Positions 26,093 to 35,517 of a stretch of DNA of 59,716 nucleotides are shown piece after piece. The stretch comes from Sphingomonas endophytica (GTDB lineage Bacteria > Pseudomonadota > Alphaproteobacteria > Sphingomonadales > Sphingomonadaceae). The stretch covers positions 1 through 59,716 of the forward strand of contig NZ_LDTB01000076.1 in NCBI RefSeq assembly GCF_001476895.1. Reading direction: 5' to 3'. Each line of letters starts with the position of its first letter. Position 1 is the first letter of the stretch. The notes beneath the pieces were generated by a model. That model ran no database searches. It saw only the letters and a program-made list of their open reading frames with translations, and had not been told where the DNA came from. The position numbers were made by a program, and so were the translations under genes.

Positions 26093-27256
26093 TCAGACGC
26101 GCAGATACCAGCCGCGCCAGTCCATATAGGCGATCGGCCACCACACCAGCGCGACGAAGACCGCGACCGGCGCCAGCGCCGCCACCTGCGTGCCGACGAC
26201 CGGCGCCAGCCAGCGGAACGGCAGCTGCATCGCATCGCCGGTCAGGATCAGCGACGCGACTTCGTGCAGGACATAGGCGGCGATCGCGTTGCGTCCGAAG
26301 CTGCCGAAGAAATCGCCCGTGCGCGCCGGCCGGTCGTCTCGGTCGAACCACGCGTGGAAGGCCCCGAGCAGCAGCACGGTGATGCCGGTCGACAGCAGTA
26401 CGAAGCTGCTGGTCCACAGCCCCTTCACGATCGGGAACACCAGCCCCCACGCCAGCCCGACGACGATCCCGGCCAGCCCCGCGCCCGCCAGCCGCTGCGC
26501 CGCCCGCCGCACCGGCAGCCCGCGCCGCAGGTAATCGCCCGCCAGCGTCCCCAGCAGCCCCTGCGCGATCGCGGGCAGGGTGCCGAGCACGCCTTCGGGG
26601 TCGAACCCCGCCGGCCCCTTCACGTACCGCCACGATCCGAGCACCGCGCGATCGACCCAGGAGACGAAATTGCGTCCCGGCACCCAGAGGTCGGTCGCGC
26701 CGCCGCCCGGCACCGGCACCAGGCACAATCCCCAATATCCGACCAGCAGCACGCCCGCCAGGATCGCCCGCGCGCGCGTGCCCATGCGCGGATAGAGCAA
26801 GGCGCACACCGCGAAGACGATGCCGATCCGCTGCAATACGCCGGGCAGGCGCGGCGGACCGAACCGCGTGAAATCCGCCAGGAAGAACATATGGCCCAGC
26901 AACAGCCCGATCAGGATCAGCCGCGCCGCCCGCGCGATCACGCGCCGCGTCGCCGCCGCGCCGGCCGCATCGCCGCGCGCCGACACCGCGATCGACACGC
27001 CCACCATCGTCAGGAACGCCGGAAACACCGTGTCGGCCAGCGTGAAGCCCGCCCATTCGGCATGGAGCAACGTCGGGAACACCGGCCCGTCCAGCCGCTG
27101 CACCCCCGCCGTGGCGTTCACGGTGATCATTCCCGCGACGGTGACGCCGCGCAGCAGGTCCAGCGATCGAAGGCGGCGTCCGGCCCGATCGGGCGCATCG
27201 CGCGGACCTGTCGCCAGCGGCCCCGTCGGTGGATCGATCGTCGCGGCCCCGTCCAT
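26093..27256 (-). CDS. HGSNAT-like (NagX/DUF5009) membrane acyltransferase
   Basis: A 387-residue polytopic protein with roughly ten hydrophobic segments. The diagnostic start is RSLDLLRGVTVAGMITVN, and HAEWAGFTLADTVFPAFLTMVG follows at the second helix, the heparan-alpha-glucosaminide N-acetyltransferase pattern also seen in bacterial NagX. By family it would move an acetyl group from cytosolic acetyl-CoA to a sugar on the other side of the membrane, possibly in amino-sugar or peptidoglycan metabolism; the substrate is inferred only. It is the first gene of the operon with the hydrolase and deaminase. Confidence 0.87.
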   Translation of the reverse strand: MDGAATIDPPTGPLATGPRDAPDRAGRRLRSLDLLRGVTVAGMITVNATAGVQRLDGPVFPTLLHAEWAGFTLADTVFPAFLTMVGVSIAVSARGDAAGAAATRRVIARAARLILIGLLLGHMFFLADFTRFGPPRLPGVLQRIGIVFAVCALLYPRMGTRARAILAGVLLVGYWGLCLVPVPGGGATDLWVPGRNFVSWVDRAVLGSWRYVKGPAGFDPEGVLGTLPAIAQGLLGTLAGDYLRRGLPVRRAAQRLAGAGLAGIVVGLAWGLVFPIVKGLWTSSFVLLSTGITVLLLGAFHAWFDRDDRPARTGDFFGSFGRNAIAAYVLHEVASLILTGDAMQLPFRWLAPVVGTQVAALAPVAVFVALVWWPIAYMDWRGWYLRV

Positions 27257-27473
27257 TCCGTCGTTCCCCTTGCCCCCTTCGCGCCGCGACGCCGCGCTCC
27301 ATGGCCGTAATAAACACCCGGGACCCGTCGTCCGCCAATGAAATCGGCCGACGCGTCATGTGCGACGCGCGGCGTGGGGGCGGCGCGGAGCGCGCGGAAT
27401 GGGGCCGGCCGCGCGCGCCGGCCGCGCCGCCCGGATGGACGGGGGCGGCGACCAGCCCGCCCCCCTGTTCACC

Positions 27474-29474
27474 TCAGTTGGTCGCGATCCGCAGCGTGGC
27501 CATCACCCGCCGCCCCGGCATCACCACCTCGTCCTTGTTCAGCGCGGTGGCCAGCCGCTGGACATCGTTGGTCAGATTCTGCCCGACCAGCGCCAGTTCG
27601 ACGTTCGGATGGCTGGCGAACGGCCGCACCGCCAATTGCCCGTCGAGCGCGACATAGCCGGGCGTCGCGGTGTCGAACGCGCCATATTTGTTCTGCCGCC
27701 CGGCGTAGATCAGGTTGAACCCGGCATCCAGCTTCTCGCCCTGCCAGTTCAGCCCGCCGCCGACCCGATACGGCGGGATGCGCGGCACGTTGCTGCCGTC
27801 GTCCAGCGTGGCGCGGGTATAGTCGGCCAGCACGTTGAAGCGATAGACGCCGTGCGCGGTGTGGACCAGGTCGTAGCTTGCCTCGCCTTCCACGCCCCGG
27901 AAATGCGCCCCCTGCTGCCGATAGTTCAGCTCGCGCAGGTCGCCGTCGCCGCCGATGGCGCAGGTGCCGTCGTCGTCGCAGGTGCGGCCGGTCAGGTCGC
28001 CGTAGATATAGTTCCTGAACCAGCTGCTGTAGATGCTGCCGTCGAAGCGGAATCCGCCGGACCGGACGCGCAGCGTTCCCTCCAGCGAATTGGCGCGCTC
28101 GATGCGCAATCGCGGATCGCCGGTCTCGAACGTGTTCGGCCCGTCATGCCCGCCGCGCGCGAACAATTCGGTCAGCGCCGGCGCCCGCCCGGTGCTGGAA
28201 AAGGTCGCGCCGATCTTGATCGCGGGCGACAGCTGGTACAGCGCGCCGATCGCCCCGCTGAGCGGCGTGTACTCGGCGGTCGTGAGCGCCCCCGACGCCG
28301 GGGTGCCGCGCAGCCGCACCTGCTCGATCCGGCCGCTCGCCTCCAGGTGCAGGCGATCGCCGAGCCGCGTGTCGGTGAACAGATAGCCCGCCACGCTCTC
28401 CATTGTCGCCGGGAACAGGTAGGAACTGTCCTGCCCCACCGCCGAGAAGTCGCGGTGCTGGTACTCGACCCCCAGCGCGGAATTGTCGACGAAGCCGATG
28501 CGGTTCAGCAGCAACTCGGCGCGGCCGTTATATTCCTTGTTGCGGAACGTGGTGTCGATCGTCCCGTCCGGCTCCTTCTCGTCATGCGCGTAATGGGCGT
28601 AGCTGCCGTCGACGTTCAGCCGTTGCAGCAATCCCGACCCCAGCGCGAACGACGATCGCGTCATCACCTTGGTCTGACGCATGTCGATATAGGTGGTGTC
28701 GCTCGGGATGCCGTATTTGGCATCATATTGCGTCACCGCCGCACCGACATGGCTGTCATGATCGTCGCCGAAGAAGTACGATCCGCCCAGCGACCCGCCA
28801 TAACCGCGGAAGAAGGAATTCTGCTGCACGCCCAGCGGCGTGTCATAATCCCCCGCGTGGCGGCCGAAGGCATCGGCGTGGAGCGCGAAATCGCCCACCG
28901 CCGCATCGACCAGCCCCGCACCCTGATACAGGTCGGACACGCTGCCATAGGTGCCGTCCAGCTCCGCCGAGATCGGCTTGTCGGGAAAGGCGGTCGGCAC
29001 GCGGTTGTTGAGCACGTTGACCACGCCGCCGATCGCCTGACTTCCGTACCGCAGCGTACCCGCGCCACGCACCACCTCGATGCTGCGCGCCGCCAGCGGG
29101 TCGATCGGAATGCCGTGGTCGGGGCCGATATCCGACACGTCGGAGCCGCTGGTGCCGTCCTCCAGAATGCGGACGCGGGTGGCGTCCATGCCACGGATGA
29201 TCGGGCGGCTCGCCCCGGTGGCGAAGCCGGTGGCGGCGATGCCGGGCACGCGCGACAGTGCGTCGGCCACGCTCGCCCCGCCCTGCCGCAGGATGTCCTC
29301 GTTATCGACCTTGGCGGCGATCGCCGGGGTGTCGTCCCGGTCGTGCTCGATCGGGGAGGCGGTGACGATGATGTCGCGCGACGCGCCGTCGCGATTGGAT
29401 GGCGCATCCTCGGCAACGGCGCACGTGGGCAGGAACGCGGCAAGCGCCGCGCTGGCGAACAGGAAGGGTCGCAT
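27474..29474 (-). CDS. TonB-dependent receptor, ZnuD/metal-type
   Basis: This 666-residue outer-membrane receptor has a Sec signal (MRPFLFASAALAAFLPTCAVA), a TonB box-like DIIVTASP, and a plug with LSRVPGIAATGFATGASRPI and GAGTLRYGSQAIGG. The plug-to-barrel features (FDTATPGYVALDG and the SSTGRAPALTELFARGGHDG motif) resemble the ZnuD family that imports zinc. A His/Asp loop FFGDDHDSHVG could help bind metal, but the long His cluster of Neisseria ZnuD is absent. The specific metal is therefore uncertain. ATG 29474 is chosen because it begins the signal peptide. A small His/Cys protein gene lies 72 bp upstream. Confidence 0.88.
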   Translation of the reverse strand: MRPFLFASAALAAFLPTCAVAEDAPSNRDGASRDIIVTASPIEHDRDDTPAIAAKVDNEDILRQGGASVADALSRVPGIAATGFATGASRPIIRGMDATRVRILEDGTSGSDVSDIGPDHGIPIDPLAARSIEVVRGAGTLRYGSQAIGGVVNVLNNRVPTAFPDKPISAELDGTYGSVSDLYQGAGLVDAAVGDFALHADAFGRHAGDYDTPLGVQQNSFFRGYGGSLGGSYFFGDDHDSHVGAAVTQYDAKYGIPSDTTYIDMRQTKVMTRSSFALGSGLLQRLNVDGSYAHYAHDEKEPDGTIDTTFRNKEYNGRAELLLNRIGFVDNSALGVEYQHRDFSAVGQDSSYLFPATMESVAGYLFTDTRLGDRLHLEASGRIEQVRLRGTPASGALTTAEYTPLSGAIGALYQLSPAIKIGATFSSTGRAPALTELFARGGHDGPNTFETGDPRLRIERANSLEGTLRVRSGGFRFDGSIYSSWFRNYIYGDLTGRTCDDDGTCAIGGDGDLRELNYRQQGAHFRGVEGEASYDLVHTAHGVYRFNVLADYTRATLDDGSNVPRIPPYRVGGGLNWQGEKLDAGFNLIYAGRQNKYGAFDTATPGYVALDGQLAVRPFASHPNVELALVGQNLTNDVQRLATALNKDEVVMPGRRVMATLRIATN

Positions 29475-29546
29475 CGGAAAATCTCCGGTGATGTCTCGCA
29501 AGGGTCGCGGCGCGCTGCCCTCACCGGCACCACGCGACGCGGATCG

Positions 29547-29927
29547 TCAGGGATGCGGGACGCTGGCCGGCGGGGCGCGGCTGCGCCAGAAATGCGCGCG
29601 CACGATCGGCGCGGCGACGATGGTCATCGGTGCGATGACCACGGCCGCGGCGGCGACCGGCGGCACCAGCCGCACGGCGGCGGGTGGTACGACCGGGTCG
29701 GTCGCGGCGGCGGCGGCGCACAGCGCGCACGCCTCCTCGATCGTCGCCGAGACGCCCGTGCCGGCGGCGCGTCCTTCGATCGCGGGGCGATCGGGCGGAT
29801 GACGATGCGTCTGGAGGACGAAGCCGTCATAGACGAGCGACCACAGCACCAGCAGTGCGAACAGCACCGTGGCCGGGGTGGAGCGTTGCGTCGGGGCGGA
29901 GCCGCGTGTCACGATCGCGTCGGACAC
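29547..29927 (-). CDS. Small His/Cys membrane-anchored protein, DUF2946-like
   Basis: A 126-residue protein with a hydrophobic N-terminal helix (TVLFALLVLWSLVYDGFVLQ) followed by THRHPPD and, later, EEACALCAAAA. A Pro/Ala/Val-rich segment and an RAHFWRSRAPP tail come last. The TH-H plus CxxC arrangement resembles DUF2946 proteins, which accompany copper or other metal TBDRs. It sits upstream of the ZnuD-like receptor on the same strand, 72 bp apart. I prefer GTG 29927 (GAAAGGGA ribosome-binding site) over GTG 29969. Periplasmic metal handling is an inference. Confidence 0.65.
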   Translation of the reverse strand: MSDAIVTRGSAPTQRSTPATVLFALLVLWSLVYDGFVLQTHRHPPDRPAIEGRAAGTGVSATIEEACALCAAAAATDPVVPPAAVRLVPPVAAAAVVIAPMTIVAAPIVRAHFWRSRAPPASVPHP

Positions 29928-30004
29928 CGCCGTCCCTTTCTGCAAGCTGAACCGCCGTCGCCTTGCCACTGGACCGGAACGGACGGGAACGGCATCCTGC
30001 GGAA

Positions 30005-30778
30005 ATGAAAAGCGATAACGATGCCCAGGGCGGTCCGATCATGCGCCGCGCGCGTGAGGTCGCGACCGGGTTTGCCGATGTCGGGCTGAGTCATGCCGAG
30101 GAAATGCTGCGGCGCCTGTCGCCCGAGGGCCGCGAACAGGCGCGCCGCGAACGCGAGGCGCGCGCCCGGCGACAGCGGCGGTTGCTGGTCCGGCTCGTGC
30201 TGGCGGCGGTGGCGACGCTGCTCGCCTGGGCGATGTTGAGCGCGCTGGTCGCACCCGGCGCGGCGCTGGCCGTGGCGGCCGCGGTGATGCTGCTGCTGAC
30301 CATGCTGATCTTCATGCGCGCCGCCCCGGCGGTGCCCGGGCGCGAGGCGCTGGCCGAGGCCGCGCTGCCCGCGCTGGCGGAGGAAGCGGCGGTCTGGATC
30401 GCCGCCCAGCGGCGGGGCCTGCCCGCGCCGGCGGTGGCGCTGACCGACACGATGAACGGCCGGCTGGAGGAGCTGGCGCCGCGCCTCGACCGGCTCGATC
30501 CGCGCAGCCCGGCGGCGGATGCCGTCCGCAAGCTGATCGCGGTCGAGCTGCCGGATCTGGTCGAAAGCTGGCGCAGCGTCCCGCCGTCGATGCGGCGGAC
30601 GCCCGGTGCGGACGGACGCAGCGCCGACGATCACCTGACCAACGGCCTTCGCCTGATCGACACCGAACTGGAGCGCGCGAACGAACAACTGGCGCAGGGA
30701 TCGCGCGACTCGATCGCGGTGCACGGCCGCTATCTGGAGCTGAAATACGATCCCGATCAGGGTCGGCGCGGGCCTTGA
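30005..30778 (+). CDS. Hypothetical protein with two central membrane helices
   Basis: A 257-residue protein. An Arg/Glu-rich amphipathic region ([19 protein letters not shown]) precedes two closely spaced hydrophobic segments (about residues 60-80 and 82-104). A soluble C-terminal helical region with [20 protein letters not shown] and a conserved-looking [15 protein letters not shown] follows. I do not recognise the family; it loosely recalls XpaC/5-bromo-4-chloroindolyl-phosphate hydrolysis proteins, a weak guess. ATG 30005 is preceded by GCGGAA. It is divergent from the DUF2946-like gene and lies 79 bp before gcdH. Confidence 0.65.
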   Translation: MKSDNDAQGGPIMRRAREVATGFADVGLSHAEEMLRRLSPEGREQARREREARARRQRRLLVRLVLAAVATLLAWAMLSALVAPGAALAVAAAVMLLLTMLIFMRAAPAVPGREALAEAALPALAEEAAVWIAAQRRGLPAPAVALTDTMNGRLEELAPRLDRLDPRSPAADAVRKLIAVELPDLVESWRSVPPSMRRTPGADGRSADDHLTNGLRLIDTELERANEQLAQGSRDSIAVHGRYLELKYDPDQGRRGP

Positions 30779-30857
30779 CGACTCCGATCCACGCGGTTCA
30801 GGGAACGCGCATAGGACGGTGTCGCTCATCGCGCGCCAAGGAGGGATCGCAGACCGT

Positions 30858-32033
30858 ATGAACCGTTTCGACTGGGCCGATCCCTTCCTGCTCGACGCGC
30901 AGCTCGACGATGAGGAGCGGATGATCCGCGACAGCGCGCGCGCCTATGCGCAGGACCGCCTCGCCCCGCGCGTCATCGATGCCTTCGCCGACGAGCATAC
31001 CGATCCCGAGATATTCCGCGAAATGGGCGCGCTGGGGCTGCTCGGCCCGACGATCCCGGCCGAATATGGCGGCGTCGGTGCGGGCTATGTCAGCTACGGG
31101 CTGGTCGCGCGCGAGGTGGAGCGGATCGACTCCGGCTACCGCTCGATGATGAGCGTGCAGTCCAGCCTGGTGATGTACCCGATCCACGCCTACGGCTCCG
31201 AGGAACAGCGCCGCACGTACTTGCCCAAACTGGCGAGCGGCGAATATATCGGCTGCTTCGGCCTGACCGAGCCGGATGCCGGCTCCGACCCCGGCGGCAT
31301 GACGACCCGCGCGCGCAAGGTCGATGGCGGCTATATCCTGTCCGGCGCCAAGACCTGGATCTCCAACGCGCCGATCGCCGACGTCTTCGTCGTCTGGGCG
31401 AAGTCGGACGCGCATGGCGGTGCCATCCGCGGGTTCGTGCTTGAGAAGGGCATGAAAGGACTGAGCGCCCCCAAGATCGGGGGGAAATTGTCCCTACGCA
31501 CCAGCATAACCGGCATGATTCAGATGGACGAGGTGGAGCTGCGCGAGGACGCCTTGCTGCCGAATGTCGAGGGGCTGAAGGGACCGTTCGGCTGCCTCAA
31601 CCGCGCGCGCTACGGCATCAGCTGGGGCGCGATGGGCGCGGCGGAATTCTGTTTCCACGCCGCGCGCCAATATGGCTTGGATCGCAAGCAGTTCGGCCGC
31701 CCGCTCGCCGCCACGCAGCTCTACCAGAAGAAGCTGGCCGATATGGAGACCGAGATCGCGCTCGGGCTGCAGGCCAGCCTGCGCGTCGGACGGTTGCTGG
31801 ACGAGGGCAATTACGCGCCGGAGATGATCTCGATCATCAAGCGCAACAATGTCGGCAAGGCGCTGGATATCGCCCGCGTCGCGCGCGACATGCACGGCGG
31901 CAACGGCATTTCGGGCGAATATCAGGTCATGCGCCATGCGATGAACCTAGAGACGGTCAACACCTATGAAGGCGCGCATGACGTCCATGCGCTGATCCTG
32001 GGCCGCGCGATCACCGGCATCGCCGCCTTCTGA
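30858..32033 (+). CDS. gcdH: Glutaryl-CoA dehydrogenase
   Basis: This FAD enzyme of 391 residues oxidises and decarboxylates glutaryl-CoA to crotonyl-CoA in lysine and tryptophan degradation. The acyl-CoA dehydrogenase folds show [19 protein letters not shown], the [20 protein letters not shown] stretch and [13 protein letters not shown]. The catalytic base is Glu371 in [12 protein letters not shown]. These segments follow the GcdH subgroup rather than short- or medium-chain dehydrogenases. ATG 30858 has AAGGAGG 14 nt upstream; the frame opens at 30819. It ends at a hairpin shared with the convergent GH2 gene. Confidence 0.92.
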   Translation: MNRFDWADPFLLDAQLDDEERMIRDSARAYAQDRLAPRVIDAFADEHTDPEIFREMGALGLLGPTIPAEYGGVGAGYVSYGLVAREVERIDSGYRSMMSVQSSLVMYPIHAYGSEEQRRTYLPKLASGEYIGCFGLTEPDAGSDPGGMTTRARKVDGGYILSGAKTWISNAPIADVFVVWAKSDAHGGAIRGFVLEKGMKGLSAPKIGGKLSLRTSITGMIQMDEVELREDALLPNVEGLKGPFGCLNRARYGISWGAMGAAEFCFHAARQYGLDRKQFGRPLAATQLYQKKLADMETEIALGLQASLRVGRLLDEGNYAPEMISIIKRNNVGKALDIARVARDMHGGNGISGEYQVMRHAMNLETVNTYEGAHDVHALILGRAITGIAAF

Positions 32034-32040
32034 GGCAAGC

Positions 32041-32071
32041 GGCGCGCGGTCGTCATTCCCGACCGCGCGCC
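32041..32071. terminator. Perfect 12-bp hairpin between convergent gcdH and GH2
   Basis: GGCGCGCGGTCG (32041-32052) and CGACCGCGCGCC (32060-32071) are perfect inverted copies around a 7-nt loop. No T-run follows, so termination may be Rho-assisted. Its place between two convergent genes supports a bidirectional role. Confidence 0.6.
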
Positions 32072-32077
32072 CTCGCC

Positions 32078-35000
32078 TCACCGGACCGCTACCGTGGCGG
32101 CCGGCACGTTCCAGCCCGTCAGCGTGACGTGCGGCGTCCCCGTGGCCATGGCGGGATAGCGGATCGCGATCGTCCGCCGCTCGCCGGGCAGCAGCGACAC
32201 GTAATTGTCGTCGTAGAAGGCCGGCAGGATGCGCTGCCCCTTCGCATCGACCAATGTCAGCTTGGCGTTCAGCGCAGGTATCGCGGTATCGTTGGCCAGC
32301 GTCACCCGCACCACGCGGTCGCCGCCCTCCACCCCACCGGCGGTCGCGCTGGCGGTCAGCGCGGCGGGGGCGAGCGTGTCGAGCGCGCGATACGCATCCT
32401 CGTCACGCCCGCGCCAGTAGAAGTTCTCCGATACCGGCGTACCGTCCGCTCCCAGCAGCGACAGCTTGACCAGCACCATCGGGTTCGCCGCGAACAGCCC
32501 GTCCAGCGGCACCGCCGCCAGCGGCGTCGCGCGGTTCGCGAGCGCATCCACCGGCGTATCGCGCGCGAAAAGCTCGCGATTGTCGAGCCCGACGACCTTC
32601 ACCCGCGCGGTCAACGCCTTCGCATCGGCCTGCGTCGTGTTGAGGACGACCAGCTCGTTGCCCGGCAGGTTCAACTGGACGTGGAGCGGCTCGACCGCCT
32701 TCTTCGCGCCGTAATAGGACGCCTGCGTGTCATAGTCCCACGAATAGATCTGCCACGCGTTCGACGGCCACGCCGGATGCGTCATCCACAACAGGCGCCC
32801 GGAGTTCTTCGTCCACAAATGGCCCAGGAACCCCTCATACATCGCCTTGTGCGTTTCGAGGTTCATCATCTGCGCCTTGCGCTCGAAATCGGCGAAGCTG
32901 GTGCCCGGGCCGTACATGCGCGACAGCGCGGCCATGAACGTCTTGGTGTCGCCGTTCCCCGCGAAATGCCAGTCGTGATAGGCGAGCACGTCGCCGAGCG
33001 GCCAGCGATCCCCGGCGGGAACATAGCTGGCGATCGACTCCGCGGTCGACAGTGACGGCGTGCCCGTCTCGACCGAGAAGCCGGTCGCCAGATCGGTGAA
33101 ATAGCCGACCGGCGCGCGATAATTGTACGGACCGGAGCCTTGCAGATTGACGACGTTCGAACTGCCGGTGAACCAGCGCGTGCCGTCCAGGTCGAACACC
33201 GCCTTCGCCAGTCCCTCGTTCAGCGTCGGATAGGGCACGCCCTCGTTGCGGCCGAACCACAGGATGATCGACGGATGGTTGCGATAGCGCGCGATCGTGT
33301 CGCGCGCGTTGGCGAGGAACAGCGCCGCATCCTCCGGCTCGACCTGGAAATTCTGCGTCGATTGCCAGAAGTCGTTGAGGACCATCATGCCGTTCTCGTC
33401 GGCGAGATCGAAGAACTCCTCCTCGTTGTTGTTGCCCATCCAGTTGCGGATGATGTTCATATGCGCCTCGCGCTGGAGGCGGAAATAGGGGGCGAGGCGG
33501 TCGTAGCTGACGCGCTTCATCGCGTCGTCCATCCCCCAATTGCCGCCGCGCGCCGCAATCCGCACGCCGTTGACGCGGATCGTCAGATGCGGCTCGGGCA
33601 GCGTCTCGGTGATCGCGGTGACGGCGGGCGAGCGCTCGCCCGCCGGGGTCAGCGATTCCGCCCAGCCGGTCGGGGTCTGCTTGATCGCGGCATGGCGGAC
33701 ATCGATCAGCGGCGTGCCCGCCAGTCCGCCATCGGTGGTCTGGACGTTGACCCGGCGCAGCGCGCCCGCCGCGTCGAACAGCGACAGGTCGTAGCTGACC
33801 TCGCGGATGCCGAAGCGCGCCTTGCGCTCGTCCGATACCCCGCGCGCATCGGCGACCTGATAGGTCACGTCATACAGATGCGGCGCGCCATAGCCGTTGG
33901 GCCACCACAGCTTCGGGTTGGCGACGGTCAGCTGGCGGAACTCGGACGGGGCGAAGCGCACCTCGCTATGCCCGGCGGGGGCGGTCACCTGCTTCTCGAC
34001 AGTCACGCCCTCGAACGCGACGCGCACCGTGACCGGGGCGGCGGCCCCGGCGTTATCGAGCGGCACGGTGATATAGACGTCGGCGCGATCGGTGCGCGGC
34101 AGCGGCAGGTCGGTCACGACATGCGGGTCACCGATCCGCACCGCGCCGGTCGCGACCAGCTCGACCGGGCGCCACAGGCCGGTGTTGCGGTCGCGGATGC
34201 CGGGGATCCAGTCCCAGCCCTCGGTCGCGACGAAGGTCGGGCCGTCGATCGCCAGCTGCCCGCCATTCTCGCCGACGCCGCCCGCGACCGATTGCTCGTG
34301 CGGGATTCCGGGGTGCGGCGGGGGCGAGACCCGCACCGCGATGACGTTCTCGCCCGCGACCGGTGTGTAATCGAACTGCCCCCGGATGAACGCGCCGTGC
34401 GTCTCGCCCAGCCGCTGCCCATTCACCCAGATTTCGGCGTCATAGTTGATGCCGCCGAACACCAGCGTCAGCCGCTTGCCGGCCGCCTCGGCCGGAACGG
34501 TGAAGCGGGTGCGATACCAATAATCCTGCCGCGCGAGGCTTTCGGGAATTTTGAGGTTGTTCAGCCCGTAATAGGGATCGGGATAGACGCCGCGATCGAC
34601 CAGGGTCTGAAGCACCGTGCCCGGCACGGTCGCCGGCCGCCACGTGCCGGTCGGCGATCCGGCACGCGAGAGCGTCGCGCCATCGCCCTTCACGTCGGGC
34701 GCGGCGGCGAGCGTCCAGCCGTTCACCTGCCAGCGGTTGGCGGCCAGCGGCTGCATGACGGGGGCAGTCGGCAGCGGCTTGGCGACCGGGGCGCTGTACG
34801 CATCGCCGTCGCGACTGTTGGGCAGCGTCCAGGCATCCTGCTGCGTGGTCAGGCCGATGTTGGCCTGCTTTTGAAAGGGCCAGCCGACGCCGACGTCGGT
34901 CATCTGGACCAGCGCCATGTCGGGGCGCGCACGGACGATCGCGGCGACCTGCTTCGCGGTCAGCGCGCCCGCCTCGACACGGGCGTCGACGAGCTGCCCA

Positions 35001-35491
35001 CCCAGATGCGGGACGCCCGGTATCGCGGGAGCGATGGCGATCCGTGGCGCGACCGCCGTGGCGCGCGCGCCGCCGCCGCCGACGCGGCGACCGTCGAGAT
35101 AGAGCGTGACGCGCGTTCCGTCCGACACGGCGGCGACGTGATGCCAGCCCTTCGGCAACGTCGCACCGCGCACCAGCGTATCGCCATCGCGCAGCGCGAC
35201 GCGGCCATCGTCGAGAAGCAGGGTGCGCGACGCACTCGCGTCGCCGATCCGCATCAGCGTCACGTCGCCCGTTCGCGCGTCATCGGCCTGCACCCAGGTC
35301 GCGATCGTATAGGGCGCGCCGGCCGCCACCAGCGCATCGGCCCGGTCGAGCGGACGCTCGATGCCGATCCCGCCCTCAAGGAAGCGCGCATTGTACGGCC
35401 CGCTGTTGCCGATCTGCTGCGCGGCGACCGGGCCGCAAGCCAGCATCGTCCCCGCCAGCAGCAGCCCGGCGGACGTGAATGTCGCACGCAT
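32078..35491 (-). CDS. LamG-GH2 glycosidase (exo-beta-glucosaminidase/mannosidase-like)
   Basis: This large secreted hydrolase (1137 residues) has a Sec signal ending PVAAQQ and a concanavalin/LamG domain (about residues 40-190, TIATWVQADD and WHHVAAVSDGTRVTLYLDG). A GH2 sugar-binding domain (YWYRTRFTVP, GINYDAEIWVNGQRLG), an Ig-like domain and the GH2 catalytic barrel follow. The acid/base Glu is about E750 in WFGRNEG and the nucleophile about E808 in FSVETGTPS. The sequence looks closest to exo-beta-D-glucosaminidase and beta-mannosidase branches; the sugar is not certain. I chose ATG 35491 (AAGGGAA upstream); ATGs at 35515 and 35521, the latter overlapping the ROK stop, are alternatives. 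It is the last gene of the halogenase-ROK-GH2 run. Confidence 0.87.
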   Translation of the reverse strand: MRATFTSAGLLLAGTMLACGPVAAQQIGNSGPYNARFLEGGIGIERPLDRADALVAAGAPYTIATWVQADDARTGDVTLMRIGDASASRTLLLDDGRVALRDGDTLVRGATLPKGWHHVAAVSDGTRVTLYLDGRRVGGGGARATAVAPRIAIAPAIPGVPHLGGQLVDARVEAGALTAKQVAAIVRARPDMALVQMTDVGVGWPFQKQANIGLTTQQDAWTLPNSRDGDAYSAPVAKPLPTAPVMQPLAANRWQVNGWTLAAAPDVKGDGATLSRAGSPTGTWRPATVPGTVLQTLVDRGVYPDPYYGLNNLKIPESLARQDYWYRTRFTVPAEAAGKRLTLVFGGINYDAEIWVNGQRLGETHGAFIRGQFDYTPVAGENVIAVRVSPPPHPGIPHEQSVAGGVGENGGQLAIDGPTFVATEGWDWIPGIRDRNTGLWRPVELVATGAVRIGDPHVVTDLPLPRTDRADVYITVPLDNAGAAAPVTVRVAFEGVTVEKQVTAPAGHSEVRFAPSEFRQLTVANPKLWWPNGYGAPHLYDVTYQVADARGVSDERKARFGIREVSYDLSLFDAAGALRRVNVQTTDGGLAGTPLIDVRHAAIKQTPTGWAESLTPAGERSPAVTAITETLPEPHLTIRVNGVRIAARGGNWGMDDAMKRVSYDRLAPYFRLQREAHMNIIRNWMGNNNEEEFFDLADENGMMVLNDFWQSTQNFQVEPEDAALFLANARDTIARYRNHPSIILWFGRNEGVPYPTLNEGLAKAVFDLDGTRWFTGSSNVVNLQGSGPYNYRAPVGYFTDLATGFSVETGTPSLSTAESIASYVPAGDRWPLGDVLAYHDWHFAGNGDTKTFMAALSRMYGPGTSFADFERKAQMMNLETHKAMYEGFLGHLWTKNSGRLLWMTHPAWPSNAWQIYSWDYDTQASYYGAKKAVEPLHVQLNLPGNELVVLNTTQADAKALTARVKVVGLDNRELFARDTPVDALANRATPLAAVPLDGLFAANPMVLVKLSLLGADGTPVSENFYWRGRDEDAYRALDTLAPAALTASATAGGVEGGDRVVRVTLANDTAIPALNAKLTLVDAKGQRILPAFYDDNYVSLLPGERRTIAIRYPAMATGTPHVTLTGWNVPAATVAVR

Positions 35492-35517
35492 GGTCCAAAT
35501 TCCCTTGTTCGTCATCG

